DNA of 13,515 bases from Bryobacterales bacterium (GCA_016716385.1 JADJWL010000014.1:95001-108515); one strand, 5' to 3'; positions 1-7,373 are shown, counted from the first letter of the stretch. The notes: generated by a model from the letters alone, not told the origin. Made by a program: numbers and translations.

Positions 1-915
1 TGTTGCCGCCCTTCTGCAGCGGGAGGTCCGGCGAGCGGCCGGCGACCAGCAATTCCGACATCGGCGCCCGCCGGTAGGCATCGTGGACGACGATCGCCTT
101 GACGGTTCGTCCCACGCTGGCAGGCGACCTGCCGTCCGCACCCACCCAACCCGCCCGCTCGAACGCCGCACGAACGGTCTCTTCCGCCCCTGACAGCAGC
201 ACGTTGGTCATGTCGGCCGGACGCGCGGGATCGCTGGCATAGGCCCGTACCGGCACCCGGCGCACCAGACCCGCCAGCTCCAGGAGCTCTTCGCTGTCGA
301 ATTCCGGGTAGTCGCGAACCGCCTCCTCCGGCGCCCGCAGCGGAGCCTTCAGACGCAAGGACAACTCCGCGCGGGCCGGCAGCACTACCTCAGGATTGGG
401 GAACCAGGGAAAGACCGTCTTTTATACGCCAGCAGGGCTGGGTCGGGGTAGAGCCCCAAGGACGGCAGGTGCCGGAGCCGGCTGGTCGCCCGCGTCGCTG
501 GACCGGCCGTCGCACGGATGATCCCCCGAATGACGCCCCCGCGGTCGACCCGTTCCCGCGCGTTGTCGACTCGCGCTACAGCCGCGTCCAGCCGGCGCCA
601 GGCACCCTCCCCGAAGTCGATCGCATCGAAGACGACACCGAGAGAGGCCTTTTCGCGGCGGACGCCGAACACGACTTTCCGCACCAGCGTGACGCGTCCA
701 CGGATCCGGGCTCCGGCGCTGACCATCGGCCGTCCGGCGGACTCGACGGGAGCGATCAGAACCGCATCTACCGGATCGCCCACTCGCGCCGAATGGCTCG
801 CCACGGGCCCTGCCAGGCGCACCGCGAGTTCGGTCCCGGCCGGAACTGCGGTCTGCGCGGCGGACGGCGTCGCCGCCGCGAACGCACCCAGCAGCGCCAG
901 GCCGGCGGCCCGCAT
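1..915 (-). CDS. Secreted LssY C-terminal-domain-like protein, frame broken once, 3' end outside window
   Basis: The start at 915 gives a signal peptide (MRAAGLALLGAF, cleavage near SAAQ, residues 18-21) and lies one base after the stop of the thioredoxin-like gene. An upstream in-frame ATG would overlap that gene and lacks a signal sequence. Residues 24-135 form a beta-rich domain with a PAGTEL opening and the segment VDNARERVD, which I associate with the N-terminal part of acidobacterial LssY-C proteins. The frame ends at 385 (TAG), but another minus frame continues from about 419 to base 1 as FPWFPNPEVVLPARAEL, then TNVLLSGAEE, AFERAGWVGAD, and APMSELLVAGRSPDLPLQK, which match the LssY C-terminal domain pattern (TNV-L, AF-AGW-AD, AP-S-L-GR-DL-QK). 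Adding one A to the AAAA at 423-420 joins the two. Function is unknown in this family; the export signal places it in the envelope. Confidence is good for the family, moderate that the gene is intact in the organism. Confidence 0.68.
420..423 (-). other. Apparent one-base deletion breaking the LssY-C-like gene
   Basis: The plus strand reads TTTT here. On the minus strand the gene reads TAT AAA AGA CGG and stops 12 codons later at 385. With five A instead of four it reads TAT AAA AAG ACG GTC TTT CCC TGG and continues open to the window edge into the conserved LssY-C segments. No slippery heptamer of the X-XXY-YYZ type fits this position, so programmed slippage is unlikely. It is either a base-calling error or a true inactivating mutation. 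Confidence 0.75.
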
Positions 916-916
916 C

Positions 917-1432
917 CTACTTCTTCGGCCCCAGTAGTTTGTCGATTTCCGCAAAGATCCCCTTGCCTTCAAAGATGTCCTTGCGGGCAGGGCTGAAGCC
1001 GAAATCGTTCCGGATCACCCCATCCGCGTCAATCAGAAACACGTGGGGAACGGCAATCTGCGGGCTCTTCGGCTTGAGGTAGGAATAAGCCACCTGGCCG
1101 CAGTCAAACAGGATCGGCGTGGTGACCTTGTTGTCGGCGCGGTACTTGGCCACGCTCTGCTGGTCGCTTGGCGGATTCACGATGGAGAGAATCGCCACCC
1201 GGTCACCGTACTTTGCCTTGACCTGCTCCAGAATGCGGGAAAATGTGGCGCAATGGGGGCAGTTGGCCTGCATGAAGTCCACCAGCAACACCTTGCCCCG
1301 ATAGTCCTGGGGATCGTACTGCTGGGCCGAGGAGTCGGGAAGCGAAAAGCCCGGGGCGCGCCGCCCGGACAATTCCCCGGCTGCGCACAACAGCGCCGCC
1401 GAAACGATGGTGAGCAGGCAAGCCTTCCACAT
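917..1432 (-). CDS. Secreted thioredoxin-fold (TlpA/AhpC-like) protein with CPHC active site
   Basis: The product has 171 residues. Residues 1-18 are a signal peptide (MWKACLLTIVSAALLCAAG); the Cys at 16 is not in a convincing lipobox. The mature part starts with the TlpA-type APGFSLPD segment, then DYRGKVLLVDFMQANCPHC with the redox pair C58/C61, and the cis-proline motif AVPHVFLIDADG (P129). This order is that of the TlpA/ResA/AhpC-TSA thioredoxin superfamily. The role inferred is thiol-disulphide exchange outside the cytoplasm. The PH dipeptide between the cysteines is the one of DsbA, whereas many TlpA/ResA proteins carry EP or similar, so an oxidising role is possible. The gene starts 5 bases after the mtnA stop, with AAGGA just before the ATG, and ends one base before the LssY-C-like start. 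Partner and substrate cannot be read from the sequence. Confidence 0.85.
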   Translation of the reverse strand: MWKACLLTIVSAALLCAAGELSGRRAPGFSLPDSSAQQYDPQDYRGKVLLVDFMQANCPHCATFSRILEQVKAKYGDRVAILSIVNPPSDQQSVAKYRADNKVTTPILFDCGQVAYSYLKPKSPQIAVPHVFLIDADGVIRNDFGFSPARKDIFEGKGIFAEIDKLLGPKK

Positions 1433-1437
1433 AATCC

Positions 1438-2463
1438 TTACCCTACCATTCGCCGCAGGGACTCTTCGTAGGGCGGATGCGCCACGCCGCGCTCGGTCAC
1501 GATGGCGGTGACGTATCGCGCCGGAGTCACGTCGAACGCCGGGTTCTCCACGCGCGCTCCCTCGGGCGCTACGGGAACCCCGTAGACGTGCGTGACCTCC
1601 TCAGCCGCGCGTTGCTCGATCGGGATCGCGTCGCCGGTTGCCAGCGACAGGTCCAGCGTGGACACCGGCGCCGCCACGTAGAACGGAATGGCGTTCTCCT
1701 TCGCCAGCACCGCCACCGAGTACGTGCCGATCTTGTTGGCCGTGTCGCCGTTGGCCGCGATGCGGTCCGCACCCACGACGACGCAGGCAATCCTGCCCGA
1801 CCGCAAAAAGTGGCCCGCCATGTTGTCCGTAATCAGGGTCGCCGGGATGCCGTCCTGCTCGAGTTCCCATACGGTGAGCCGCGCCCCTTGGAGAAAGGGC
1901 CGCGTTTCGTCGGCGTAGACGGCCACCTGCTTGCCCGCCTCGACGGCCGCGCGGATGACACCGAGCGCGGTGCCGTAGCCCGCGGTGGCCAGCGCCCCGG
2001 CGTTGCAGTGCGTCAGCACGATGCCTCCGTCGGGCACGAGCGCCGCCCCGTGGCGCCCAATCGCCCGGTTGATCGCGATGTCTTCGTGATAGATCTCCAC
2101 GGCCTCGCGGATCAGGCGGTCCCGGATCTCCGCCGCCGGACGGCCCTGTACCCCGGCATAGACGCGGCGCATGCGCTCAATGGCCCAGAACAGGTTTACC
2201 GCGGTCGGGCGCGTCCCGGCGAGCGTGCGGCAGATCGTCTCAAACGAACCGTTGATCTCCCCGTCTCCCGCCCGCGCGACGCCGAGAGCAACCCCCATCG
2301 CGGCCGCCACGCCGATGGCCGGCGCGCCCCGGATCACCATGCGCCGGATGGCGCCGGCGACTTCTTCGTACGTCCGGCAGGTGACGTACACCTCCTCGCG
2401 CGGCAGACGGGTCTGGTCAATCATCACGACGCCGTCGTCAGTCCATTGAATCGTTTCCACCAT
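1438..2463 (-). CDS. mtnA: S-methyl-5-thioribose-1-phosphate isomerase
   Basis: MtnA converts 5-methylthioribose-1-phosphate to methylthioribulose-1-phosphate in the cytosol, a step of methionine salvage from methylthioadenosine; some members also act on 5-deoxyribose-1-phosphate. The 341-residue product has the family length and all the marks: RGAPAIG (45-51), THCNAGALATAGYGTALG (151-168) with the catalytic cysteine C153, YADETRPFLQGARLT (183-197), ITDNMAGHFL (211-220), and VVVGADRIAANGDTANKIGT (228-247) with the catalytic aspartate D233. The PVSTLDL segment (266-272) is also typical of the eIF2B-like fold. ATG at 2463 has AGGA seven bases upstream. It lies 13 bases after the CPBP protease stop and 5 before the thioredoxin-like start. 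No other methylthioadenosine salvage gene (nucleosidase or phosphorylase, kinase, dehydratase) is present in the window, so the rest of the pathway must lie elsewhere. Confidence 0.96.
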   Translation of the reverse strand: MVETIQWTDDGVVMIDQTRLPREEVYVTCRTYEEVAGAIRRMVIRGAPAIGVAAAMGVALGVARAGDGEINGSFETICRTLAGTRPTAVNLFWAIERMRRVYAGVQGRPAAEIRDRLIREAVEIYHEDIAINRAIGRHGAALVPDGGIVLTHCNAGALATAGYGTALGVIRAAVEAGKQVAVYADETRPFLQGARLTVWELEQDGIPATLITDNMAGHFLRSGRIACVVVGADRIAANGDTANKIGTYSVAVLAKENAIPFYVAAPVSTLDLSLATGDAIPIEQRAAEEVTHVYGVPVAPEGARVENPAFDVTPARYVTAIVTERGVAHPPYEESLRRMVG

Positions 2464-2476
2464 GTTGGAATCCTGT

Positions 2477-3184
2477 CTACTCCGAAAAAGCCTTCCCGAG
2501 GAAGGCGGCGAAAAAAGTGAGATTGTAGGCCGAGTGCATCACGGTGGACGCGAGCGTCGAGCCGCTCACCACCCGCATCCAGCCGAAGCCGGCCCCGGCC
2601 GCGGTGATCAGGAGGCCGTGCTGCCACGAGTTCCCGTACTGGGGCAGGTGCAGGGCGCCAAACACAACGGCCGGCACAAGCACTCCGAACGCGGCGCCCA
2701 GCGATCGCACCAGCACGGGCTGGATCAGTCCTCGGAACGCCAACTCCTCGAAGAGCGGGCCGGCCGTGACCCCCATCAGCACCAGCCATGGCAGGAGCGT
2801 CCGGTTGGCCAGCACTTCGCGCATCGGCGAGTCGTCGTCGGACGCGCCGAGGGCGACCCCGATCACCGCCACGGCGAAGGCGAGCCCGACGCCGGAGGAA
2901 GCGGCAAGTGCGAGCGGCAGCCGCGAACGCACCCAGCCGATGGAGCGCCAGAACGGACGCCCGTAGTGCCTGCGCCACAAGACGGCCCAGCCGCCGAACA
3001 GCATCCCGTACCCGATCAATTGCGCCGGCAGGATGAGCAGCGCCTTCGAGGGCTCGCCAAACCCCAGCCCGCTAAGAAGGCCGCGCGCCACCACGCCCCC
3101 CATCATCAGGCACAGCGGCGCCATCGCGACGAATACGCCGATCTCCGGATAGCCCCAGAACGGCTCGCGTTCTTCCGGCGTCAC
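2477..3184 (-). CDS. CPBP-family (CAAX-type) intramembrane metalloprotease
   Basis: From a GTG at 3184 the product has 235 residues and several hydrophobic segments (about 14-38, 46-70, 88-113, 131-145, 162-182, 189-206, 222-232). The CPBP/Abi catalytic motifs are complete: FEELAFRG (EE at 146-147, R151), FGALHLPQ (H179), and VMHSAYN (H217, N221). The family cleaves membrane-associated substrates with a glutamate and histidines; substrates of bacterial members are mostly unknown. The start is chosen because GAGGG (3195-3191) sits six bases upstream of GTG and because GTGA at 3184-3181 overlaps the TGA of the preceding gene, a common translational coupling. The same frame stays open upstream to about 3781, but there it is antisense-frame shadow of the upstream gene and looks low-complexity and Arg-rich. 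The role in this operon is not evident. Confidence 0.9.
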   Translation of the reverse strand: MTPEEREPFWGYPEIGVFVAMAPLCLMMGGVVARGLLSGLGFGEPSKALLILPAQLIGYGMLFGGWAVLWRRHYGRPFWRSIGWVRSRLPLALAASSGVGLAFAVAVIGVALGASDDDSPMREVLANRTLLPWLVLMGVTAGPLFEELAFRGLIQPVLVRSLGAAFGVLVPAVVFGALHLPQYGNSWQHGLLITAAGAGFGWMRVVSGSTLASTVMHSAYNLTFFAAFLGKAFSE

Positions 3185-4140
3185 CGCGCGCCCTCGATGA
3201 GCGCCGCGGCGAGGAGCGGAATGAGCAATTCGTGGTGCCCGGTGAGTGCAATCCCGCGTCCGCCGGCCTGCGCGTGGGGCCGCTGCACGACGTTCACGCG
3301 GGGCCGGTAGTGCTGCAGGAAGTCGAGGTTCGCCGTAGTGAAGCCTGCCAGCGGATAGCCCAGGTTCCGCACCGAAGAGACCGCCTTGAGAAACACTTCC
3401 GGCATCACGACCGCCGACCCCGCGTTGATGTAGACGCCACCGCCGTCGAGTTGCGTCACCAGCGTGCAGAACAGCCGGAAATCGCGGTGGGTACCCGCAC
3501 CCAGCGCTTCCGGGTCGGCAGCCGGATGCGTGTGCGGCGTATCCGTCCCGATGGCGACGTGCACCGTCACGGGAACATTCAGACGGTACGCCTCGTGCAC
3601 CAGGCTCATAGCGGCGTAGCGCGGGTCCGCCCGTTCGGCCAGCCGTGCGCCGAGCGCCTCGCCGATCCCCAGTCCCTGCGCACGGCCCGCGGAAATCGCT
3701 TCGTTCATCTCCCGCCCGGTTTCCTCGGCGGAGCCAAACCGGCCGTCCGGCAGGACCGCCTCGACGTCTTCGCTGGTCCACCCGGCGAGGGCGATCTCAA
3801 AGTCGTGAATAGCGCCCGATCCGTTCATCGCGAAGCCGGTCGCCCAGCCCCGCTTCGCCAAATCGATCAGCACCGGCGCCAGGCCGCACTTGATCACGTG
3901 GCCGCCCATGCCCCAGAGAATCGCTTTGCCCGCCTGCCGGGCCGCCTCGATCGCGCGCACCAGATCGCGGAAATCCGGCCCGGCCAGAATCGCCGGCAGC
4001 GACTGTAACCAGCCGTCCAGGCCGCTGCCCTTCTCGTAGACGCGGGCGAAATCCTCCACGCGCACCTTCCCCCCGCGATCAAACAGCGACACGGTCTTCA
4101 GATCCGCGAAATCGACCGGCTCAATTCCGTACTTGCTCAC
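3181..4140 (-). CDS. Deoxyhypusine-synthase-like protein, function unknown
   Basis: I do not recognise an exact function. From GTG at 4140 the product has 319 residues with a Rossmann-like layout and no signal or membrane segment. Conserved-looking blocks are WGMGGHVIKCGLAP (76-89), AMNGSGAIHDFE (104-115), HVAIGTDTPHTHP (194-206), INAGSAVVMPEVFLKA (238-253) and LTGHHELLIPLLAAALIE (299-316). Block order resembles deoxyhypusine synthase (GGGIEED-IKCLAPT, later GGGVVKHH, and a final FPLL segment), which suggests a distant NAD-binding relative. The lysine that carries the substrate in true deoxyhypusine synthase falls on M246 in that alignment, so the canonical chemistry is doubtful. The start is chosen from GGGAG at 4150-4146, five bases before GTG; an ATG at 4152 has no such site. 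It overlaps the end of uvrA by 20 bases and the CPBP gene by 4. Confidence 0.8.
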   Translation of the reverse strand: MSKYGIEPVDFADLKTVSLFDRGGKVRVEDFARVYEKGSGLDGWLQSLPAILAGPDFRDLVRAIEAARQAGKAILWGMGGHVIKCGLAPVLIDLAKRGWATGFAMNGSGAIHDFEIALAGWTSEDVEAVLPDGRFGSAEETGREMNEAISAGRAQGLGIGEALGARLAERADPRYAAMSLVHEAYRLNVPVTVHVAIGTDTPHTHPAADPEALGAGTHRDFRLFCTLVTQLDGGGVYINAGSAVVMPEVFLKAVSSVRNLGYPLAGFTTANLDFLQHYRPRVNVVQRPHAQAGGRGIALTGHHELLIPLLAAALIEGAR

Positions 4141-6903
4141 GGCGGCTCCCATTGCGGAGATGCAGCGCCTTGGCCAGCGCCGATCCCGTATAGCTTCCCT
4201 TCACCTTGCAGATCGCCTCCGGCGGACCCGCCGCGACGACGCGCCCGCCATACTCCCCGCCATCCGGCCCCAGGTCGATAATCCAGTCCGCCGTCTTCAT
4301 CACGTCCAGGTTGTGCTCGATCACGATGACCGTGTTCCCCAGGCTGGCCAGCCGCTCCAGAACCTCCAACAGCTTCCGGACATCGTCGAAGTGCAGCCCG
4401 GTCGTCGGCTCATCGAGCACGTACAGCGTGCGGCCCGTCTGCCGCTTGCTCAGCTCCTTGGCCAGTTTGATCCGCTGCGCCTCACCGCCCGATAAGGTCG
4501 TCGATGACTGCCCGAGGTGGATGTAGTCCAGCCCGACGTCGAGCAGGGTCTGCAATTTGGGCCGGATCTGGGGATGGTTCTCCAGCACCCCGAAGGCTTC
4601 TTCCACGGTGGCATCGAGCACGTCGGCGATCGAATAGCCCTTGTACTTCACCTGAAGCGTCTCGTGATTGTAACGCCTCCCGCGGCAAAGATCGCAGGTG
4701 ACGAAAACATCGGGCAGGAAGTTCATCTCGATCCGCTTGAGACCGTCGCCCTCGCACGCTTCGCACCGCCCGCCCTTCACGTTGAAGCTGAACCGGCCCG
4801 GTTTGTAGCCGCGCTCGCGGGCTTCGGGCAACATCGCGTAGAGGTCGCGGATGAGGGTGAACAAACCGGTATACGTCGCCGGATTCGAGCGTGGCGTGCG
4901 CCCGATCGGGGCCTGGTCGATGCGGATCACCTTGTCGATCAGATCGACGCCGTCGATGCCGTCGTGCGCGCCGGGGTGGCTGCCCGCGCGGTGCAACTGC
5001 CGCGCCAGGGAACGGTAGAGGATGTCGTTGACGAGGGTCGATTTCCCGCTTCCGGAGACCCCGGTGACAACCGTCAGCAGACCTGTCGGGAACTCCACGG
5101 TCACATCCTTCAGGTTGTGCTCGCGGGCGCCTTTCACGCGGAGCCAGCTTCCGTTGGGCTGGCGCCGGATCGCCGGGGAGCTGATCTCGATGCGGCCCGC
5201 GAGGTAGCCGCCTGTCAGCGATTCCGCCGACCGGGCGATCCGGTCAGGCGGGCCGGCCGCCACCAGGTGGCCCCCCAGTCGTCCCGCCCCGGGACCAAGA
5301 TCGATCACGTAGTCGGCGCGTTCGATCGTTTCCTGATCGTGCTCCACGACCAGCACCGTGTTGCCGAGGTCGCGAAGGTGCATCAGGGTATCGAGCAGAC
5401 GTTGGTTGTCTCGCGGGTGCAGCCCGATCGAGGGTTCGTCCAAAACATACAGGACGCCGCGCAGCTTGGAGCCGATTTGCGTCGCCAGCCGGATCCGCTG
5501 CGCTTCGCCGCCTGAGATCGTCGCCGCCGAGCGGTCGAGCGTCAGGTAATCGAGACCCACCGCGGAAAGAAACTCGAGCCGGGCGCCGATCTCGTCCAGC
5601 AGCCGGCCGGCGATCCGTGCCTCGCGGTCGGAGAGTTCCCATGTCTTGAGGGTCAGCCGCGCGCGGGACAGCGGCTGCACGCAGAACTCGTCGATCGCCA
5701 TCCCTTTGACTCGCACGGCGCGGCTGGATGGCCGCAAACGCCTCCCGCCGCACGCGGCGCACGGCACCTCAGCGCGGAACTCGTCCATGGCAGCCCGGTC
5801 CTCGGCATAGGCCCGTTCGTATCGGAGCTGCAGTTCCCGGAGCAGGCCGCCGCGCCCGTTCTCTCCTTCGAGCAGCTTGGTTTGCTCGTCCGCGGTCAGA
5901 TTCTCCCACGGCTGCGTGATCCGGATCCTGCGCGCCTTGGCGAAGGATTCGATCGCGTAATCGATCCCGGCGGAGTTCAGCACAGGGGACAGTCCGCCCT
6001 TAAACAAAGCCTGGGAGGGGTCCGCGATGATTCTGTCCGCCAGGAAGGTCCATTTGCTACCCAGTCCCTCGCAGACCTCGCACGCCCCGAACTTGCTATT
6101 GAACGAGAACGAGCGAGGCTCGAGTTGCGGCACGCTCGTCCCGCACTCGGGGCACGCCATCTTCAACGAAAAGAAGCGGTCGTCCCCACCGACAACCGCC
6201 AGCGTGACCAGGCCGTTGGCCAGCTTGGCGGCGGTCGCGATCGACGCCTCCAGCCGCGTCTCGATGCCGGGCTTCACCTGCAGGCGGTCCACCACGATTT
6301 CGATCGTATGGTTGCGCCGCCTGTCCATCGGGACCGGCGTATCGAGGGAATACAGGACGCCGTCGACCCGCGCCCGCACAAACCCCTGCCGCGCATATTT
6401 TCCAGGTCCCTGCGGTATTCCCCCTTCCGCCCGCGGACTACAGGCGCCAGGATCATGACGCGTTCCTGACCCTTCAAGGCCAGCACCTGGCGCACGATCT
6501 GCTCGGGCGTCTGTTGCGCGATCTCGTGCCCGCAATCGGGACAGTGCGGCGTCCCGATCGACGAGTACAGCACCCTGAGGTAGTCGTAGATCTCCGTGAT
6601 CGTCCCGACCGTGGAGCGCGGGCTGCGGTTCGTCGTCTTCTGCTCGATCGAGATGGCAGGGCTCAGACCGTCAATGGAGTCGACATCCGGCCGCTCCATC
6701 TGATCGAGGAACTGGCGTGCATAGGGGGAGAGGGTTTCGACGTAGCGCCGCTGTCCCTCGGCATAAATCGTGTCGAACGCCAGCGAGGACTTCCCCGAGC
6801 CGCTTAACCCCGTGATGACCGTCAGGGAATGGCGGGGGATCTCGACGTCGATGTTCTTGAGATTGTGCTGCCGGGCTCCGTGTACCGTGATCCGGTCCAA
6901 CAT
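4121..6903 (-). CDS. uvrA: Excinuclease ABC subunit A, frame broken by one apparent missing base
   Basis: UvrA is the damage-recognition ATPase of nucleotide excision repair and loads UvrB in the cytosol. Read through the lesion, it has about 927 residues, the family length. In order: Walker A GLSGSGKSSL (about 33-42), the QRRYVETLSPYARQFLDQ segment, zinc-module pairs CPEC (251) and CEVC (275), CAAC (382), signature ISGGEAQRIRLA (about 463), Walker B LYVLDEPSIGLHPRDN (about 485), second Walker A GVSGSGKSTL (about 615), zinc pair CEAC (714) and CDLC (737), signature LSGGEAQRIKLA (about 804), and Walker B LYVLDEPTTGLHFDD (about 827). Two ATPase modules and both zinc regions are intact. The frame is interrupted at 6401-6398: codons 1-168 read in one frame and the rest in another. 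It is the first gene of the minus-strand block, starting 68 bases from a divergent gene. No strong ribosome binding site precedes ATG 6903. Confidence 0.93.
4146..4150 (-). promoter_or_regulatory. Ribosome binding site deciding the GTG start of the deoxyhypusine-synthase-like gene
   Basis: The minus strand reads GGGAG five bases before the GTG at 4140. It lies inside the last codons of uvrA and overlaps the in-frame ATG at 4152, which would otherwise be the first start. No purine-rich site precedes that ATG. This supports GTG at 4140 and translation coupled to the end of uvrA. Confidence 0.6.
6398..6401 (-). other. Apparent one-base deletion breaking uvrA
   Basis: The minus strand reads GAC CTG GAA AAT ATG CGC, giving DLENMRG and an early stop at 6274. 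With five A it reads GAA AAA TAT GCG CGG CAG GGG TTT GTG, giving DLEKYARQGFV, which is the expected UvrA sequence and continues open to 4121. There is no slippery heptamer and the A run is too short for transcriptional slippage. An assembly or base-calling error is most likely. Confidence 0.85.
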
Positions 6904-6918
6904 CGTGTGTCTTGTCTG

Positions 6919-6960
6919 AGTCTAGCAGTCCGGAAAACGGCGGACGTCGCTTGCTAGACT
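6919..6960. promoter_or_regulatory. Inverted repeat in the divergent uvrA / zinc-ribbon promoter region
   Basis: AGTCTAGCA (6919-6927) is perfectly repeated in inverted form as TGCTAGACT (6952-6960). Nested directly inside the left arm is a second pair, GTCCG (6928-6932) with CGGAC (6941-6945). The whole lies in the 68 bases between the start codons of uvrA (6903, minus) and the zinc-ribbon gene (6972, plus). Each outer arm also contains TAGACT, a possible -10 element pointing outward, but no clear -35 is visible in either direction. A divergent operator or a structured RNA leader are both possible; there is no T-run, so a terminator is unlikely. It does not resemble the Escherichia coli or Bacillus LexA boxes. 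Confidence 0.5.
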
Positions 6961-6971
6961 AAGCAGAGCCC

Positions 6972-7352
6972 ATGGCCAAGTGCCTGCAATGCGGTGGACG
7001 CCTCGCGCGGATTCACCGGACATTCCGGGACCGCCTGCGCTTCGCCGCGATCTACCGGTGCCGCGACTGTGGCGCCCGCCAGGAGCAGGAGCACTGGTAT
7101 TCGGCCTTCTTCGGCCCGGCCAGCCGCTGCCCTTCCTGCGGCACCTATCGCCTGCAGCGGTTGCGCGAGGTCGACCGGATCGACCGGGTCAGCCGCAACC
7201 CGATCAGCTTCATCCAGAGGATTCTCGGCGGCCAGTTGCACCGCTGCGGGTACTGCCGGCTCCAGTTTTACGATCTCAGGCCGATTGCGCCGTCCCCAAA
7301 GGTAGCCGCCCCCCAGGCTCCGGGCAGCGAGACGCCGCCCGGCCCGCTATAA
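6972..7352 (+). CDS. Small protein with two predicted zinc ribbons, function unknown
   Basis: The 126-residue product has four CxxC pairs: C4/C7, C30/C33, C53/C56 and C92/C95. The spacing (pairs 1 and 2 about 23 residues apart, 3 and 4 about 36 apart) suggests two consecutive four-cysteine zinc ribbons, with the first opening at residue 3. Between them are basic and aromatic residues (HRTFRDRLRFAAIYRC, EQEHWYSAFFG), and the tail from residue 104 is proline-rich and probably disordered. There is no signal peptide or membrane segment, so it is cytosolic. I do not recognise a named family. The gene is transcribed away from uvrA and ends 38 bases before the PpiD-like gene; its TAA stop is part of a TATAAT sequence. 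Zinc ribbons of this kind bind nucleic acid or protein; neither can be shown here. Confidence 0.82.
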   Translation: MAKCLQCGGRLARIHRTFRDRLRFAAIYRCRDCGARQEQEHWYSAFFGPASRCPSCGTYRLQRLREVDRIDRVSRNPISFIQRILGGQLHRCGYCRLQFYDLRPIAPSPKVAAPQAPGSETPPGPL

Positions 7353-7353
7353 T
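7348..7353 (+). promoter_or_regulatory. Candidate -10 promoter element for the PpiD-like gene
   Basis: The sequence is a perfect TATAAT in a GC-rich setting, 37 bases before the ATG at 7391. It overlaps the TAA stop (7350-7352) of the zinc-ribbon gene. No good -35 hexamer is seen 16-18 bases upstream, so the element would depend on the -10 alone or on another factor. It suggests the PpiD-like gene can be transcribed separately from its upstream neighbour. Confidence 0.45.
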
Positions 7354-7373
7354 GTTAGGGTTCCGAAAGTCTT

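Noticed and set aside
1477..2520. Long open frame on the plus strand opposite mtnA
   Set aside because: It is antisense to a gene with complete catalytic motifs, is Arg/His/Asp-rich without any recognisable motif, and is expected from GC-rich codon bias.
3185..3781. N-terminal extension of the CPBP protease frame
   Set aside because: It lies wholly within the deoxyhypusine-synthase-like gene, is Arg/Gly-rich, and the GTG at 3184 has a ribosome binding site and a GTGA overlap.
6398..6401. Programmed -1 frameshifting in uvrA
   Set aside because: The site does not form a slippery heptamer and the run of four A is too short for polymerase slippage; UvrA is not known to be made this way.
6919..6960. 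Reading the intergenic palindrome as a rho-independent terminator
   Set aside because: No T-run follows on either strand and both flanking genes start, rather than end, there.
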